This document shows positions 32,399 to 41,787 of a stretch of DNA of 64,000 bases, piece by piece. Made by a program: the position numbers and the translations under genes. Source of the stretch: DTHT01 sp037444625 (GTDB lineage Bacteria > Acidobacteriota > Terriglobia > Bryobacterales > Bryobacteraceae). The DNA lies in assembly GCA_037444625.1 (NCBI GenBank), contig JBBIMA010000008.1, positions 1 through 64,000 of the forward strand, read 5' to 3'. The notes under the pieces are model-generated. The model was given only the letters and a program-made list of their open reading frames with translations, had not been told where the DNA came from and did not search any database. How positions within the stretch are numbered: the first letter of the stretch is position 1; every line of letters starts with the position of its first letter.

Positions 32399-35389
32399 TC
32401 AGAAGGTGCGCCCGATGGTGAAGCGGAACGTGCTCTTTTGCTCCCAGAAGGGGGTGGCCTGACCCAGCAGGATCACCGAGTTCAAGAAGGTCGCCTGGTT
32501 GGGGAAGAACGAGCGGTCCACCACCACCGGGGGCTGCAAGAAGCGCCGGACGATGGTCGGATTGTAGGCCCAGTAAATGCGGAACGGGGCGTTGACCACC
32601 GGCAGCAGGACCTGAAGCTCCAGGCCGGTGGAGGTCCGGATGCGCTGAGTTCCCTGGGCGATGCGCACGCGCCCGTCGAAGCCGGCTTGGGGGAACATGC
32701 TGTTGAGCTCGGCCAGCCGGTCCGGGTTGAGCGTGAGCTGACCGGGCCGCAAGATCTTGTTGAGCCCGGCGTCGAAGAAGGCCGCCAGGTTCACCGGTCC
32801 GACAATCGGGATGCGGTACTCGAAGTTGCCGATGGCCTGGGCGTCGCCGCCCGGAAAGATCATCTGGTAAACGGGGATGCGCTGAGTGACCGGCGCGTAC
32901 TGCTCGACGCCGTCCACGATCACCTTCTGCTGGCGGGCCGAGCCGTCGTCGTTCAGCACGTTGATGGTGGCCTCGCTGGGGATGAAGGCGATGGGGCTGA
33001 TGCCCCAGATGTCGAAGCCGCGGATGTCCTGCTCGCCCCCGATGTACCAGCGGTTGAAGGGCGGGGCCACCCGTCCGCCGTAACCGCTCACGAAGGCGCC
33101 CAGCAGGTGCAGGCCGATGACGTGGCCCTTCTTGAGCGCCGGGCGGAACCACTTGAAGTCCACCGAGGGCTGGATCATGTTGACGTTGCCGCCCAAAAAC
33201 GACCCGGCGAAGCCCATCGAGAGCGAGAGGCTCTTGCCGCGGGTGGGCGTGATCGGGTGGTCCACCGTGTTGTAGATGTAGGAGGGGATGATCTGGCTGG
33301 TGCGGATGCCGGTGAGGGTGTTGGGCCCGCCCAAACCCTGGAAGTTGATGTAATCGAAGTACGTCTTGGCGGCCGTGCTGAGGACGGTGTATTTCGAGGT
33401 GCTGTAGCCGTAAGTCAGGCTGACCCGGGCGAAGGTGCGGCGCAGCGGGTAGCTGGTGAAGACCGTGAAGCCGTGGCCGTTGGAGACGTAATTGAGCAGG
33501 TTCTCTTTGCCCAGCGCCTCGAAGAAGGGCAGCAGATTGCGCCCGGTGAACAGCGAGACCTCGCGGCCCTGGTCGAAGTTGAAGCGCTGGGTGAAGACCG
33601 TGAAGCCGAGCTGGATGGGCCGGTCCAGGAAATACGGTTCGGTGAAGCCGAAGGTCACGGCGCGCAGGCGATCGCCTAACTGGGTGTCAATGGAGAGCGT
33701 CTCGCCCAGTCCCAGGAAATTATTGGTCGAGTAATTGAAGCCCACGAAGCTGCCGGCGATGCCCGAGACTCCGCCGGTCAGCCCCACCGAGTTCTTGCCC
33801 CGCTCCTTGACCTTGAGCGTGATGTCCACCGTACTGCTGCGCGTATCGCGCTTGATCTCGGCCGCTTCGTTCTCCTTGAGCTGCTCGAAGTAGCCGAGCT
33901 GGTTGAGGCGCAGGATGCTCACCTCCCAGAGCCGGGTGTTGAAGATGTCGCCCTCGTCAATCAGCAGCTCGCGCCGGATCACTTTGTCGCGCGTGGTGGT
34001 GTTGCCCTGGAAGTCAATGCGGCGGACGAAGAACTGCTTGCCCTCGTCGGCGTTGATGATGACGTTGAGCTTGCCCTCATTGGGCAGGGGCTCGAAATCC
34101 GGCTCGGGTACGAAGTCAATGTAGCCGAATTCGCCGTAGAGCTTGCGCATGTTCTCCAGGCCCTTGCGGAACTTGGCGGTGGAGAACACGTCGCCCGGTC
34201 CCATCTGGAACAGCTCGCGAGTCAGCCGCTCGCTGCCGGCCCGAAACAACTTGACGCCTACCAGGTTGAACTTGGCGATGCGGTACTGGCGTCCCTCCTC
34301 GACCGGGATCACGATGTCGGCCCGCTTGCCCGGCCGGTTCATATAGAACAGGGGCACGCGGAACTTGCCGCCCCCCACGTCGCGCATGGAGACCGTGTGG
34401 TCCAGGGCCCGGGCCAGGAAGTAGCCGCGCTGCTGGTACCAGTCGCGGATCCGCTCCTTGTCCTCCTCCAGCTTGGTCAGATCGTAGCTCTTCGAGAAGA
34501 GGTTTTCCAGCAGGATCGAATACGGAATGCCGATCGGGCGCAGGTTCTTCATGGCGCGGCGCACCGCCCGATCGCTGAAGATCTGGTTGCCCGTGATGTC
34601 AATCGTGCCCACCTTGACCTTGGGGCCTTCCTGCACCCGGAAGACGATCTCCAGCGAGGAGGGCGGAATGCGCCGCAGCTCGGGCTGGACGGTGGCGAAC
34701 TGCCGCCCGCGCTCGGCCAGAAAATCCCGCAGTACGGTGACCGCCCGCTGCACCTTGTTGGGATCGTACTGCGACTCGACGCTCAGCCCGACCCGCCGTT
34801 CCTTGAAGCGGTCCAGAATCTCCGAGACGGTCACCGACTTGACGCCCTCGTACTTGATGGTGCGGATGACCTGGCGTTCGACCAGCACGAAGCGCGCGAT
34901 CAGGCCGGCCGTGCCGGGCTCGACCTCCAAACGGATGTCGTCGAAACGTCCGGTGTTCCACAGCACCATGAAGTCCCGGCGCAGGGCGTCCTCGTCGTAG
35001 CGGTCGCCTTTGCGCGTGAAAATCATGGCCCGCAGCGTGTCCTGGGGCACACGGCGCGCGCCGCGGAACTCGATGGCCTCGATGACGTTCTCCACCGCCG
35101 GAGGCGCCGCAGCGGCGGGCGCAGGCGCGGGCGGTTGCGGTTTGGCGGGCGCGGGCTGCGGGGCGGCGGGCTTGGCCTGCTCGGGAGCGGCGGGAACCGG
35201 CTCGAACGGGGCGGGCTTCTGAGGGGCCTTTTCGGCCGGCTTGACCTCCTCCGGCGCCTGTGGGACCGGCTCAAAAGGACTGGGCTTCTTGGCTTGCGAA
35301 GCGGGCTGCGCGCCCGCCCCCGCAACCCAAAAACAGCCCGCCGCCACCCAGATCAGCCGGCGCAGGCGAGCACGCCTGTTCAGCCTCAT
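32399..35389 (-). CDS. bamA: Outer membrane protein assembly factor BamA
   Basis: About 996 residues. ATG 35389 is preceded by AGGAGAGG. After a signal peptide comes a Pro/Lys/Ala-rich linker with two copies of a PFEPVPxAPEExKPA unit. Five POTRA domains then begin at IEAIEFRGARRVPQDTLRAMI, including VGTIDITGNQIFSDRAVRRAM and VRRIDFQGNTTTRDKVIRREL. The C-terminal 16-strand barrel has VGFNYSTNNFLGLGETLS, the lid-lock region with RWYIGGEQDIRGFD, and a final strand ending FRFTIGRTF. It folds and inserts outer-membrane proteins. skp follows in the same direction. Confidence 0.94.
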   Translation of the reverse strand: MRLNRRARLRRLIWVAAGCFWVAGAGAQPASQAKKPSPFEPVPQAPEEVKPAEKAPQKPAPFEPVPAAPEQAKPAAPQPAPAKPQPPAPAPAAAAPPAVENVIEAIEFRGARRVPQDTLRAMIFTRKGDRYDEDALRRDFMVLWNTGRFDDIRLEVEPGTAGLIARFVLVERQVIRTIKYEGVKSVTVSEILDRFKERRVGLSVESQYDPNKVQRAVTVLRDFLAERGRQFATVQPELRRIPPSSLEIVFRVQEGPKVKVGTIDITGNQIFSDRAVRRAMKNLRPIGIPYSILLENLFSKSYDLTKLEEDKERIRDWYQQRGYFLARALDHTVSMRDVGGGKFRVPLFYMNRPGKRADIVIPVEEGRQYRIAKFNLVGVKLFRAGSERLTRELFQMGPGDVFSTAKFRKGLENMRKLYGEFGYIDFVPEPDFEPLPNEGKLNVIINADEGKQFFVRRIDFQGNTTTRDKVIRRELLIDEGDIFNTRLWEVSILRLNQLGYFEQLKENEAAEIKRDTRSSTVDITLKVKERGKNSVGLTGGVSGIAGSFVGFNYSTNNFLGLGETLSIDTQLGDRLRAVTFGFTEPYFLDRPIQLGFTVFTQRFNFDQGREVSLFTGRNLLPFFEALGKENLLNYVSNGHGFTVFTSYPLRRTFARVSLTYGYSTSKYTVLSTAAKTYFDYINFQGLGGPNTLTGIRTSQIIPSYIYNTVDHPITPTRGKSLSLSMGFAGSFLGGNVNMIQPSVDFKWFRPALKKGHVIGLHLLGAFVSGYGGRVAPPFNRWYIGGEQDIRGFDIWGISPIAFIPSEATINVLNDDGSARQQKVIVDGVEQYAPVTQRIPVYQMIFPGGDAQAIGNFEYRIPIVGPVNLAAFFDAGLNKILRPGQLTLNPDRLAELNSMFPQAGFDGRVRIAQGTQRIRTSTGLELQVLLPVVNAPFRIYWAYNPTIVRRFLQPPVVVDRSFFPNQATFLNSVILLGQATPFWEQKSTFRFTIGRTF

Positions 35390-35599
35390 GGAACCCGAGT
35401 TCCTCTCCTTTGAGCAACACCACCGGCGCGCACCGAGTTTCGCTCGCCGGCCCCGGCCGGCGCCCGGGCGACCCCAGGCGGCGTTCCGCTCTGCGCCCCC
35501 CGTTTGACGCACCGTGGCTGCGTAAGGTTACCAGCGATGAAGCCTCGGGGAGCGCACGACCAAATTCCCATTCTAGCCGAACCCCTCCGCCGGCAGGGC

Positions 35600-36121
35600 T
35601 CAGCACTCCCGTCCGGACCCGCCCGCCGCCGGCCCGCCCGCTTCCCGGGCGGGAGGATGACAGCCCAGCACCAGGCCGAAAAGCAAATGGGCCACCAGCA
35701 ACGAGCGGGGCGAACTGTATGCCCAGGCCACCGCCCCCAGCTTCCGGAATACCAGCGCGTTGGAGAAGTAGAAACCCAGCAGGCCGGCCAGGATGCCCAA
35801 CAGCATCATGCGGCGCCGGCTGCGAATCCCGCTGGTGGCCAGGGCAAACAAGCCGCCGACCACCCCCGCCAGAAAGACCACCAGCGCCGCCCCCGTCAAA
35901 GAACCTTGCGAAAAGCCGCGGCGCAGGATCGGATCCTGACCGAACGCGGCGCCCAACAGGCTGGGCACCGTCCAGACAGGTTGCCGCAGCAAGGCCGAGG
36001 CCAGCAGGAACCAGCCCAACATGGCCAACCCGCCCAGCACCCCGGTCTGGATGCCCGTCAGCCCGCGCCACCACCACCCGGCGCCCGGGACCGAACCGCT
36101 TCCGCTCATGGGAAGTTCCAT
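35600..36121 (-). CDS. Small integral membrane protein of unknown function
   Basis: 173 residues; ATG 36109 is an alternative start four codons in. Four hydrophobic segments are visible: GVLGGLAMLGWFLLASALL, GAALVVFLAGVVGGLFALA, MMLLGILAGLLGFYFSNALVF and LLVAHLLFGLVLGCHP. The C-terminal tail is Gly/Ala-rich. It is 45 bases downstream of the cation-exchanger-like gene, likely the end of the nadB transcript. I do not recognise the family. Confidence 0.5.
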   Translation of the reverse strand: MELPMSGSGSVPGAGWWWRGLTGIQTGVLGGLAMLGWFLLASALLRQPVWTVPSLLGAAFGQDPILRRGFSQGSLTGAALVVFLAGVVGGLFALATSGIRSRRRMMLLGILAGLLGFYFSNALVFRKLGAVAWAYSSPRSLLVAHLLFGLVLGCHPPAREAGGPAAGGSGREC

Positions 36122-36166
36122 GGTAGCAGCCCGGCACGCTCCGGCAGGACCGCCGGCATACGGCCC

Positions 36167-37453
36167 TCAGCGCACCGCCGGAGCGCCCGGCCGCTTGCGC
36201 ACGTGCGTCTTCCACATCAAGACAAACAACCGCAGCGCATGCGGCTGCCGCTTGCCCATCAGCATTCGCACGCAGGCCAATACGCACCAGCCCAGATAGG
36301 CCACCGTCACCCACCAGTGCACGTGCGTGGCGATGTAGCCCAGCAGCCCCGGCCCCGACGGCAGCGGCGAAAAAACGAACTGCGTGAACCACAACCCGAA
36401 CAGAACCGCGGCCTCCCACCAGGCCAGCTCCATGTTGATCAGGAAGAACATCCCGATCAGCGACTGGGCCAGCGTCATCAGCAGCTCCAGGCTTTGCCTC
36501 TCATCGAAGGGGATGGCCGACGGCGTTCCCCGGCTCACCGAGTACACGATAGGCAGCATGGCCGCCAGCAGCGTCCACTGGTTGATGTTGCTGGAGACCA
36601 TGTTCATCAGGCCCATCGAGGCTCGCTCCACCGTCCGCGCCCAATAAAAGGCCGAGACCTTCTCGGGAAACTCCGAAATGAACGGTGCCACCCACTGCAC
36701 GAAGACGAAGTAGGGCACGCCCACGATGGTCGAGATGGCCAGCAGGCTGGCCAGGAACGGTTCGGCGCTCGCGTAGATCAGCAAGCCCCCCAAAACAAAG
36801 AAGCCCACGATCAAGGCGTTGCGCACCGGCCGCCGGGCTTGGACGATCGAGCGCGGGATACGTTCCAGCTCCTCGACCTTCTCGGAGGCCTGCGGGGGCA
36901 TCTGCCGCAGCACCCACAGGTAGGCGACGTAAATCAGGATCAGCACGGCGGCGTCCAGCAGGTTCAGCGAGCCCTTGGCCCAGACCCAGAACATGTAAAG
37001 CAACGGGACCAGCAGCCCGACGACCTCCACGCAGTGCTCGTCCTCCAGCCGGATCCGCCCGAGCGGCCGCCGGTGCTCACGGCGATGAAACACGGCCGCG
37101 ATGAAGTAGATGCCGGGCCAGGCCAATCCGGTCAGCAGGCGCAGAGCGCCGGTCAGATTGGCCATCAGCAGATCCACGTGCTGCTTCCAGGCCAGCACGA
37201 ACTCGACGGCGAACTCCGGCAGAGTTTGCAGCCAGGCCAGGATGGCCAGGGCAAAACCCTGGGCCACGAAGAACTGGGCCGATTCCGCCGCCCAGGCGAT
37301 CAGCATGGCGGCGATGAGGATGGCGGGCGTGGCCCACAGGGCGGTGCTCGGGCTGGCTTGCTGGATGGGGATGGCGGCCAGCGCCGCCAGGAAAAACACG
37401 GGAAGGATGGGGGCCGCGGGCCGCGGCCGCCCGCTACTGGAACCAGACCTCAT
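36167..37453 (-). CDS. Sodium/calcium exchanger-family membrane protein
   Basis: About 428 residues from ATG 37453; a longer frame upstream would run into nadB. There are at least ten hydrophobic segments. The two alpha-repeat-like motifs are LQTLPEFAVEFVLAW near the N terminus and VAPFISEFPEKVSAF plus GLMNMVSSNINQWTLLAAML later, matching the acidic (S/T)LPE and GS(N)I signatures of the CaCA superfamily in divergent form. Transported ion unknown. It overlaps the nadB stop by 20 bases. Confidence 0.65.
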   Translation of the reverse strand: MRSGSSSGRPRPAAPILPVFFLAALAAIPIQQASPSTALWATPAILIAAMLIAWAAESAQFFVAQGFALAILAWLQTLPEFAVEFVLAWKQHVDLLMANLTGALRLLTGLAWPGIYFIAAVFHRREHRRPLGRIRLEDEHCVEVVGLLVPLLYMFWVWAKGSLNLLDAAVLILIYVAYLWVLRQMPPQASEKVEELERIPRSIVQARRPVRNALIVGFFVLGGLLIYASAEPFLASLLAISTIVGVPYFVFVQWVAPFISEFPEKVSAFYWARTVERASMGLMNMVSSNINQWTLLAAMLPIVYSVSRGTPSAIPFDERQSLELLMTLAQSLIGMFFLINMELAWWEAAVLFGLWFTQFVFSPLPSGPGLLGYIATHVHWWVTVAYLGWCVLACVRMLMGKRQPHALRLFVLMWKTHVRKRPGAPAVR

Positions 37454-38960
37454 GACCCTGGACGATCCGGGAATGCTTGCGGAACTCCGGCTGCTTCTGC
37501 GGGCAGTCGGTACGGTAGTGCGCGCCGCGGCTCTCCCGCCGGGCCAGCGCACACCGGGCGATCAGCCCGATGACGGCGTGCATGTTGCGAATCTCGAACA
37601 GCTCCCGGTTGGGCTCCGCACAGCTTCGCTGAGGCATCCTTTCCAGGATCTCACAGGCGCGGGCCAGTTGTTCGCCCGAGCGGATGATACCGCAATGCTC
37701 CCAAGCCAGCCGCCGCAGCTCCTCGGCGGAGACCTCGGGAAATTGCGCCTCCGGCGGCCGCGCCGAGTGCAGGTAAGCGGCCGAGGCGCACTCCCGCATC
37801 GCCGCCCCGGCGCGCGCGCCGAACACCACGCCTTCCAGCAGCGAGTTGGATGCCAGCCGATTGGCCCCGTGCACCCCCGTGCAGGCCACCTCGCCGGCCG
37901 CGAAAAGCCGGGGCAGCGAAGTGCGTCCGTCCAAGTCCGTCCAGACGCCCCCCATGGCGTAGTGGGCGGCGGGATAGACCGGCGCGGGCTCCCGGCTGAG
38001 ATCCAGACCGTAGCGCAGGCAGGTCTCGAAGATCCGGGGGAAGCGCCGCCGGAGGAACTCCCCGCCCAGATGGCGCAGGTCCAGAAAGACGTGGGGCGCT
38101 GCGGTGCGGCCGGCCTCGCTCAGGATGGCGCGGGAAACCACGTCGCGCGGCGCCAGTTCCCCCAGCGGGTGATAGCGCTGCATGAAGCGCTCCCCGGCCG
38201 CGTTGATCAGCCAGGCCCCTTCCCCGCGCAGGGCCTCGGAAAGCAGGAAGGGCGGCGCGCCCGCCAGCCGCAATACGGTGGGATGGAACTGCACGAACTC
38301 CAGATCAGCCAGCAAGGCCCCGGCCCGCCAGGCGACCGCCACCCCGTCGCCGGTGGCCACCTCGGGATTGGTGGTATCGCGAAAGACCCGCCCCAAGCCG
38401 CCGGTGGCCAGCAGAACGGCGCGGGCGTAGATCGGGATCGAGCGCCGGCTGGCGGCGTCGCAGGCCACCACCCCCGCCGCCTCCCCGCCGGCCAGCAGCA
38501 AGTCCGTGACGGCAGAGAAACTTTGGAAGCGCACGTTGGGCAGGGAGGCCGCCTTGCGGTACAAGGTGCGGGCAATCTCGCGCCCCGTGGAGTCGCCCTG
38601 GGCATGCAACACGCGCCGCCGGCTGTGCGCGCCCTCCCGCCCCAGGGCCAAAGCCGAGTCCTCCCGGTCGAATTGAGCGCCCCATTGGATGAGCTGGCGG
38701 ATGGCGGCCGGGGCCTCCCGCACCAGCACCCGCACGGCTTCCGGATCGCACAGCTCGTCGCCCGCCGCCAGGGTGTCCTGCTCATGCAGTTCGGTCGAGT
38801 CGTCGGGACCCACGGCCGCCGCGATGCCGCCCTGGGCGTATTCCGAGGAAGACTCGCGCAGCGTATCCTTCGCCACGATCAGCACTTCCCCGGCGGCGGC
38901 CAGCTCGATCGCGGCGCGCAGCCCCGCCACGCCGGCCCCTACCACCACGAAATCAGGCAT
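37434..38960 (-). CDS. nadB: L-aspartate oxidase
   Basis: 508 residues. The flavoenzyme makes iminoaspartate for quinolinate and NAD synthesis. It has an FAD-binding start DFVVVGAGVAGLRAAIELA, SSSEYAQGGIAAAVGPDDS, HSRRRVLHAQGDSTGREI, the substrate loop FVQFHPTVL and YAMGGVWTDLDGRTSLPRLFAAGEVACTGVHGANRLASNSLLE. This set distinguishes it from succinate dehydrogenase flavoproteins. nadA and nadC are not in the window. It is divergent from the sigma factor operon across 92 bases. Confidence 0.93.
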   Translation of the reverse strand: MPDFVVVGAGVAGLRAAIELAAAGEVLIVAKDTLRESSSEYAQGGIAAAVGPDDSTELHEQDTLAAGDELCDPEAVRVLVREAPAAIRQLIQWGAQFDREDSALALGREGAHSRRRVLHAQGDSTGREIARTLYRKAASLPNVRFQSFSAVTDLLLAGGEAAGVVACDAASRRSIPIYARAVLLATGGLGRVFRDTTNPEVATGDGVAVAWRAGALLADLEFVQFHPTVLRLAGAPPFLLSEALRGEGAWLINAAGERFMQRYHPLGELAPRDVVSRAILSEAGRTAAPHVFLDLRHLGGEFLRRRFPRIFETCLRYGLDLSREPAPVYPAAHYAMGGVWTDLDGRTSLPRLFAAGEVACTGVHGANRLASNSLLEGVVFGARAGAAMRECASAAYLHSARPPEAQFPEVSAEELRRLAWEHCGIIRSGEQLARACEILERMPQRSCAEPNRELFEIRNMHAVIGLIARCALARRESRGAHYRTDCPQKQPEFRKHSRIVQGHEVWFQ

Positions 38961-39052
38961 GAATGAAGCGATTGTAGCACCCCGTTGCGCTCTCGGTTCC
39001 GTGCGGCGTCCCCCGTGTTACCCTTTGCCTTCCCCTCCGTCTTACAGCATAG

Positions 39053-39670
39053 GTGACGCCTCAGCCCGAGCCCGCACCGGCGGCGGAAGCGGCGGCCGGC
39101 GTCAGCCTCGAAGAAGCCGCCCTGATTCGGGCCGCTCGCAACGGCGATCAGGACGCCTTCGAGCGGCTGGTTCGCCTCTACGACCGCAGTGTGCTGGGGC
39201 TGGCGCTGAACCTGCTGCGCTCCCCCGAGGACGCACAGGAGGTCTACCAGGAGACCTTCCTGCGGGTGTACAAGAACCTGCACCTGTTTCGGGAGGAGTC
39301 GAATTTTCATACCTGGCTGTATCGCATCGTGAGCAACGTCTCGGTGGATTACTTGCGCAAACGCAAGCTGCGGCGGGAGGCGGCGGCCGAAACAGCCGAG
39401 GGCGAGCGCGACCGCCTGGAGGGCGTGCCCGAACCGCGCGCCTTGGGCGATCCCCAACGCGCCCTGCTCAATCGCGAGCTGGCGGCGCGACTGGAGGGGG
39501 CGCTGGACAGCCTGACGCCCCGGGAGCGCCTCGTCTTCGAGCTGCGCCATTACCAAGGGTTGCGCTTGAGGGCCATCGGGGAGATGCTGGGGGCCAGCGA
39601 GGAGGCCGCCAAGACTTGCCTGTTCCGCGCCACGCGGAAGATGCGCGCGGCATTGAGGGACTTCATATGA
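39053..39670 (+). CDS. ECF-type RNA polymerase sigma factor
   Basis: 205 residues from GTG. Region 2 runs from VRLYDRSVLGLALNLL through EDAQEVYQETFLRVYKNL to NFHTWLYRIVSNVSVDYLRKRK. Region 4 is LTPRERLVFELRHYQGLRLRAIGEMLGASEEAAKTCLFRATRKM. There is no sigma region 3, as expected for the RpoE class. Its stop overlaps the anti-sigma start as ATGA, so the pair is translationally coupled. An Ala/Glu-rich N-terminal extension of about 20 residues is present. Confidence 0.92.
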   Translation: MTPQPEPAPAAEAAAGVSLEEAALIRAARNGDQDAFERLVRLYDRSVLGLALNLLRSPEDAQEVYQETFLRVYKNLHLFREESNFHTWLYRIVSNVSVDYLRKRKLRREAAAETAEGERDRLEGVPEPRALGDPQRALLNRELAARLEGALDSLTPRERLVFELRHYQGLRLRAIGEMLGASEEAAKTCLFRATRKMRAALRDFI

Positions 39671-40584
39671 ACTGCGAAACCGTCCAGAGGGATTTGCCTC
39701 TGTTTCTCTACGGCGAGTTGTCGCTGGAGGAAGAGCAGGCCCTTCAGGACCACGTGGAGGCCTGCGCGGCTTGCCGGCGGGCGCTCGAGGGCGAGCGCTT
39801 GTTGCATGCGGCGCTGGAGGCCCGAGCGCTGGAACCCTCGCCCGAACTCCTGGCCGCCTGCCGCCGCCGGCTGAGCCTGAGCTTGCAGGCGGCCGAACGG
39901 CCGGCGGGGCGGATGGCGCGGACGGCGGCCTGGCTGGGAATCCGGGCAGGCTGGCGGGCGCTGCTGGCCCGCACGGCCGCCGCGGCGGCGCTGGTGGCGC
40001 TGGGTTTCTTCGGCGCGCGCTGGAGCCGAGGGCCGTCCGGGCTGCCCGCTGCGGAAGGGCCGGCCGAAAGCCAGGCCGCGCGCATTCGCTTCTTGGAGCC
40101 GGACCCCGCCGGACGGGTGCGCATCGCCCTGGAGGAGGTGCGCCGGCAGGTGATCACCGGGCGCCCCGAGGAGGATCGCATCCAGCGGTTGCTGCTGGCG
40201 GCCTCGCGCGAGGCGGCCGACCCGGGCCTGCGGGTCGAGTCGCTCGAGTTGTTGCGCGGCGGGGCGGGGCAACCCGCCGTGCGGCGCGCCCTGCTGGAGG
40301 CGCTCGAGCACGACCCCAATCCCGGCGTGCGCCTGAAGGCGCTGGAAGCCTTGCGGCCCTTCGCGGCCCAGGCGGAAGTTCGCCAGGCGCTGGCCCGCGT
40401 TTTGCTGGCGGACGCCAATCCCGGCTTGCGCGTGCAGGCCATTGACCTGCTCACCCAGCAGGGAGGGCGCGAAGCCTTCATCGGCGTGTTGCAGGAGTTG
40501 CTCAACCGCGAGGAGAACAGCTACGTGCGCCTGCGTTGCCGGCGGGCGCTGGAAGAGTTGAACGCCTCGGTGGGGACGTTCTGA
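39667..40584 (+). CDS. Zinc-finger anti-sigma factor with periplasmic HEAT-repeat domain
   Basis: 305 residues. The N-terminal ZAS zinc finger has Cys3 and H29-x3-C33-x2-C36. A single membrane helix lies near residues 98-120 (TAAAAALVALGFFGARW). After a linker, residues about 170-300 are tandem HEAT-like helical repeats: PGLRVESLELLRGGAGQPAVRRALLEALEHD, PGVRLKALEALRPFAAQAEVRQALARVLLAD, PGLRVQAIDLLTQQGG. The membrane topology would put the repeats outside, as a sensor. It is coupled to the ECF sigma gene on one side and the beta-helix gene (TGATG) on the other. Confidence 0.85.
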   Translation: MNCETVQRDLPLFLYGELSLEEEQALQDHVEACAACRRALEGERLLHAALEARALEPSPELLAACRRRLSLSLQAAERPAGRMARTAAWLGIRAGWRALLARTAAAAALVALGFFGARWSRGPSGLPAAEGPAESQAARIRFLEPDPAGRVRIALEEVRRQVITGRPEEDRIQRLLLAASREAADPGLRVESLELLRGGAGQPAVRRALLEALEHDPNPGVRLKALEALRPFAAQAEVRQALARVLLADANPGLRVQAIDLLTQQGGREAFIGVLQELLNREENSYVRLRCRRALEELNASVGTF

Positions 40585-41762
40585 TGAGAAGCGGCATCTT
40601 CTGGCTACTGGCGGCGGGCGGCGCCCTCTGGGCGCAGCAGCAGACCGGTCTGGCCCGCGAGGGACGCTATTGGGTGGAAACCGTCAGCGGCCGGGCGGCT
40701 ATCGAGAAGACCGGACGCTTGCGGGTCTCCACCCGGGGCGAGATCACGCTGCGCGGCGAGGAGCGGGCCGATCTGGCCTATTCCATCAAGAAGCGCGTGA
40801 AGGCGGAAAGCGAGGAGGCCGCGCGGCGACTGCTGCGGCAGTTCGTGCTGGAAAGGGCGCGGCGGGCCGGTTGGGTGGAGCTGCGGTTGCGGCCGCCCGT
40901 TCGAGCGGAAGCGGACGCCGTGCTGGGGCTGCGAGCGCCCAGCGGCTTGAGCGAGGTGATTCTGCTCACGCAAGGGGGCGGAATCGAAGCCGAGAACCTG
41001 GCCGGCCGGCTGCAAGCGGAAACCGGCGGCGGCCACGTCCGCCTGGAGGGCATCCAAGGGGGGCTGACCGTGCGCAGCGGGGGCGGCAACGTGCGGCTGG
41101 GCAAGATCGGCGGGCTGGTGCGCTGCCTTTCCGGCGGCGGCTCGATCACCGCCGAATGGCTGGGAGGGGAGGCGGAACTGACCACCGGCGGCGGGGAAAT
41201 TGTGGTGCGCCAGGCGGCCGGACCGCTGCGCGTGGCCACCGCCGGCGGGAACATTCGCATCGAGCGCGCGCGCTCGGTCACGGCCGCCAGCGGCGGCGGG
41301 CTGATTGACGTGCGCGAAGCCGAAGGGCCGGTGGCGGCGGAAACCGCCGCGGGGGCGATCAAGGTGCGCGCGGCGCAGGGACTGCGCCTGAACTCCGGCG
41401 CGGGCGGCATTCAACTGGAGGGCGTCAGGGGGGCGGTGCGCGCCGCCACCCGGGCGGGGAACATCGTGGCGGCTCTGGCCCCGTCGCCGCCCTTGGAGGA
41501 TTCGCAATTGAGCACCGACTCAGGTGACATAACGGTTTTCCTTCCGTCCAATCTGGCGGTGACCGTGGAAGCGATTCATGCCGGCGGCCCGGGCCGCATC
41601 GTCTCGGATTTCCCCGAGATCGGGGGCCGGCAGGCGGGCGCCGGGACCCAGGCCCGCGGGACGCTGAACGGCGGCGGGCCCCTGCTGCGGCTGACCGCTT
41701 CCGGGGGAACGATTTATTTGCGGAGGATTCAACAATCGGGCGCCGGGCGCTCCCAGCGCTGA
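40584..41762 (+). CDS. Exported DUF4097-like beta-helix protein
   Basis: About 392 residues, signal peptide (IFWLLAAGGALWAQ). From about residue 130 a repeating unit of roughly 18-20 residues with a GGG turn is evident: LTQGGGIEAENLAGRLQ, AETGGGHVRLEGIQGGL, VRSGGGNVRLGKIGGL, CLSGGGSITAEWLGGE, LTTGGGEIVVRQAAGP, VATAGGNIRIERA. This is the right-handed beta-helix of DUF4097 adhesin-like proteins. The ATG overlaps the anti-sigma stop, so the sigma factor probably controls it. Function unknown; an envelope or surface role is likely. Confidence 0.75.
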   Translation: MRSGIFWLLAAGGALWAQQQTGLAREGRYWVETVSGRAAIEKTGRLRVSTRGEITLRGEERADLAYSIKKRVKAESEEAARRLLRQFVLERARRAGWVELRLRPPVRAEADAVLGLRAPSGLSEVILLTQGGGIEAENLAGRLQAETGGGHVRLEGIQGGLTVRSGGGNVRLGKIGGLVRCLSGGGSITAEWLGGEAELTTGGGEIVVRQAAGPLRVATAGGNIRIERARSVTAASGGGLIDVREAEGPVAAETAAGAIKVRAAQGLRLNSGAGGIQLEGVRGAVRAATRAGNIVAALAPSPPLEDSQLSTDSGDITVFLPSNLAVTVEAIHAGGPGRIVSDFPEIGGRQAGAGTQARGTLNGGGPLLRLTASGGTIYLRRIQQSGAGRSQR

Positions 41763-41787
41763 GGCCGGCGTCCGGGGAGGTTACGCG

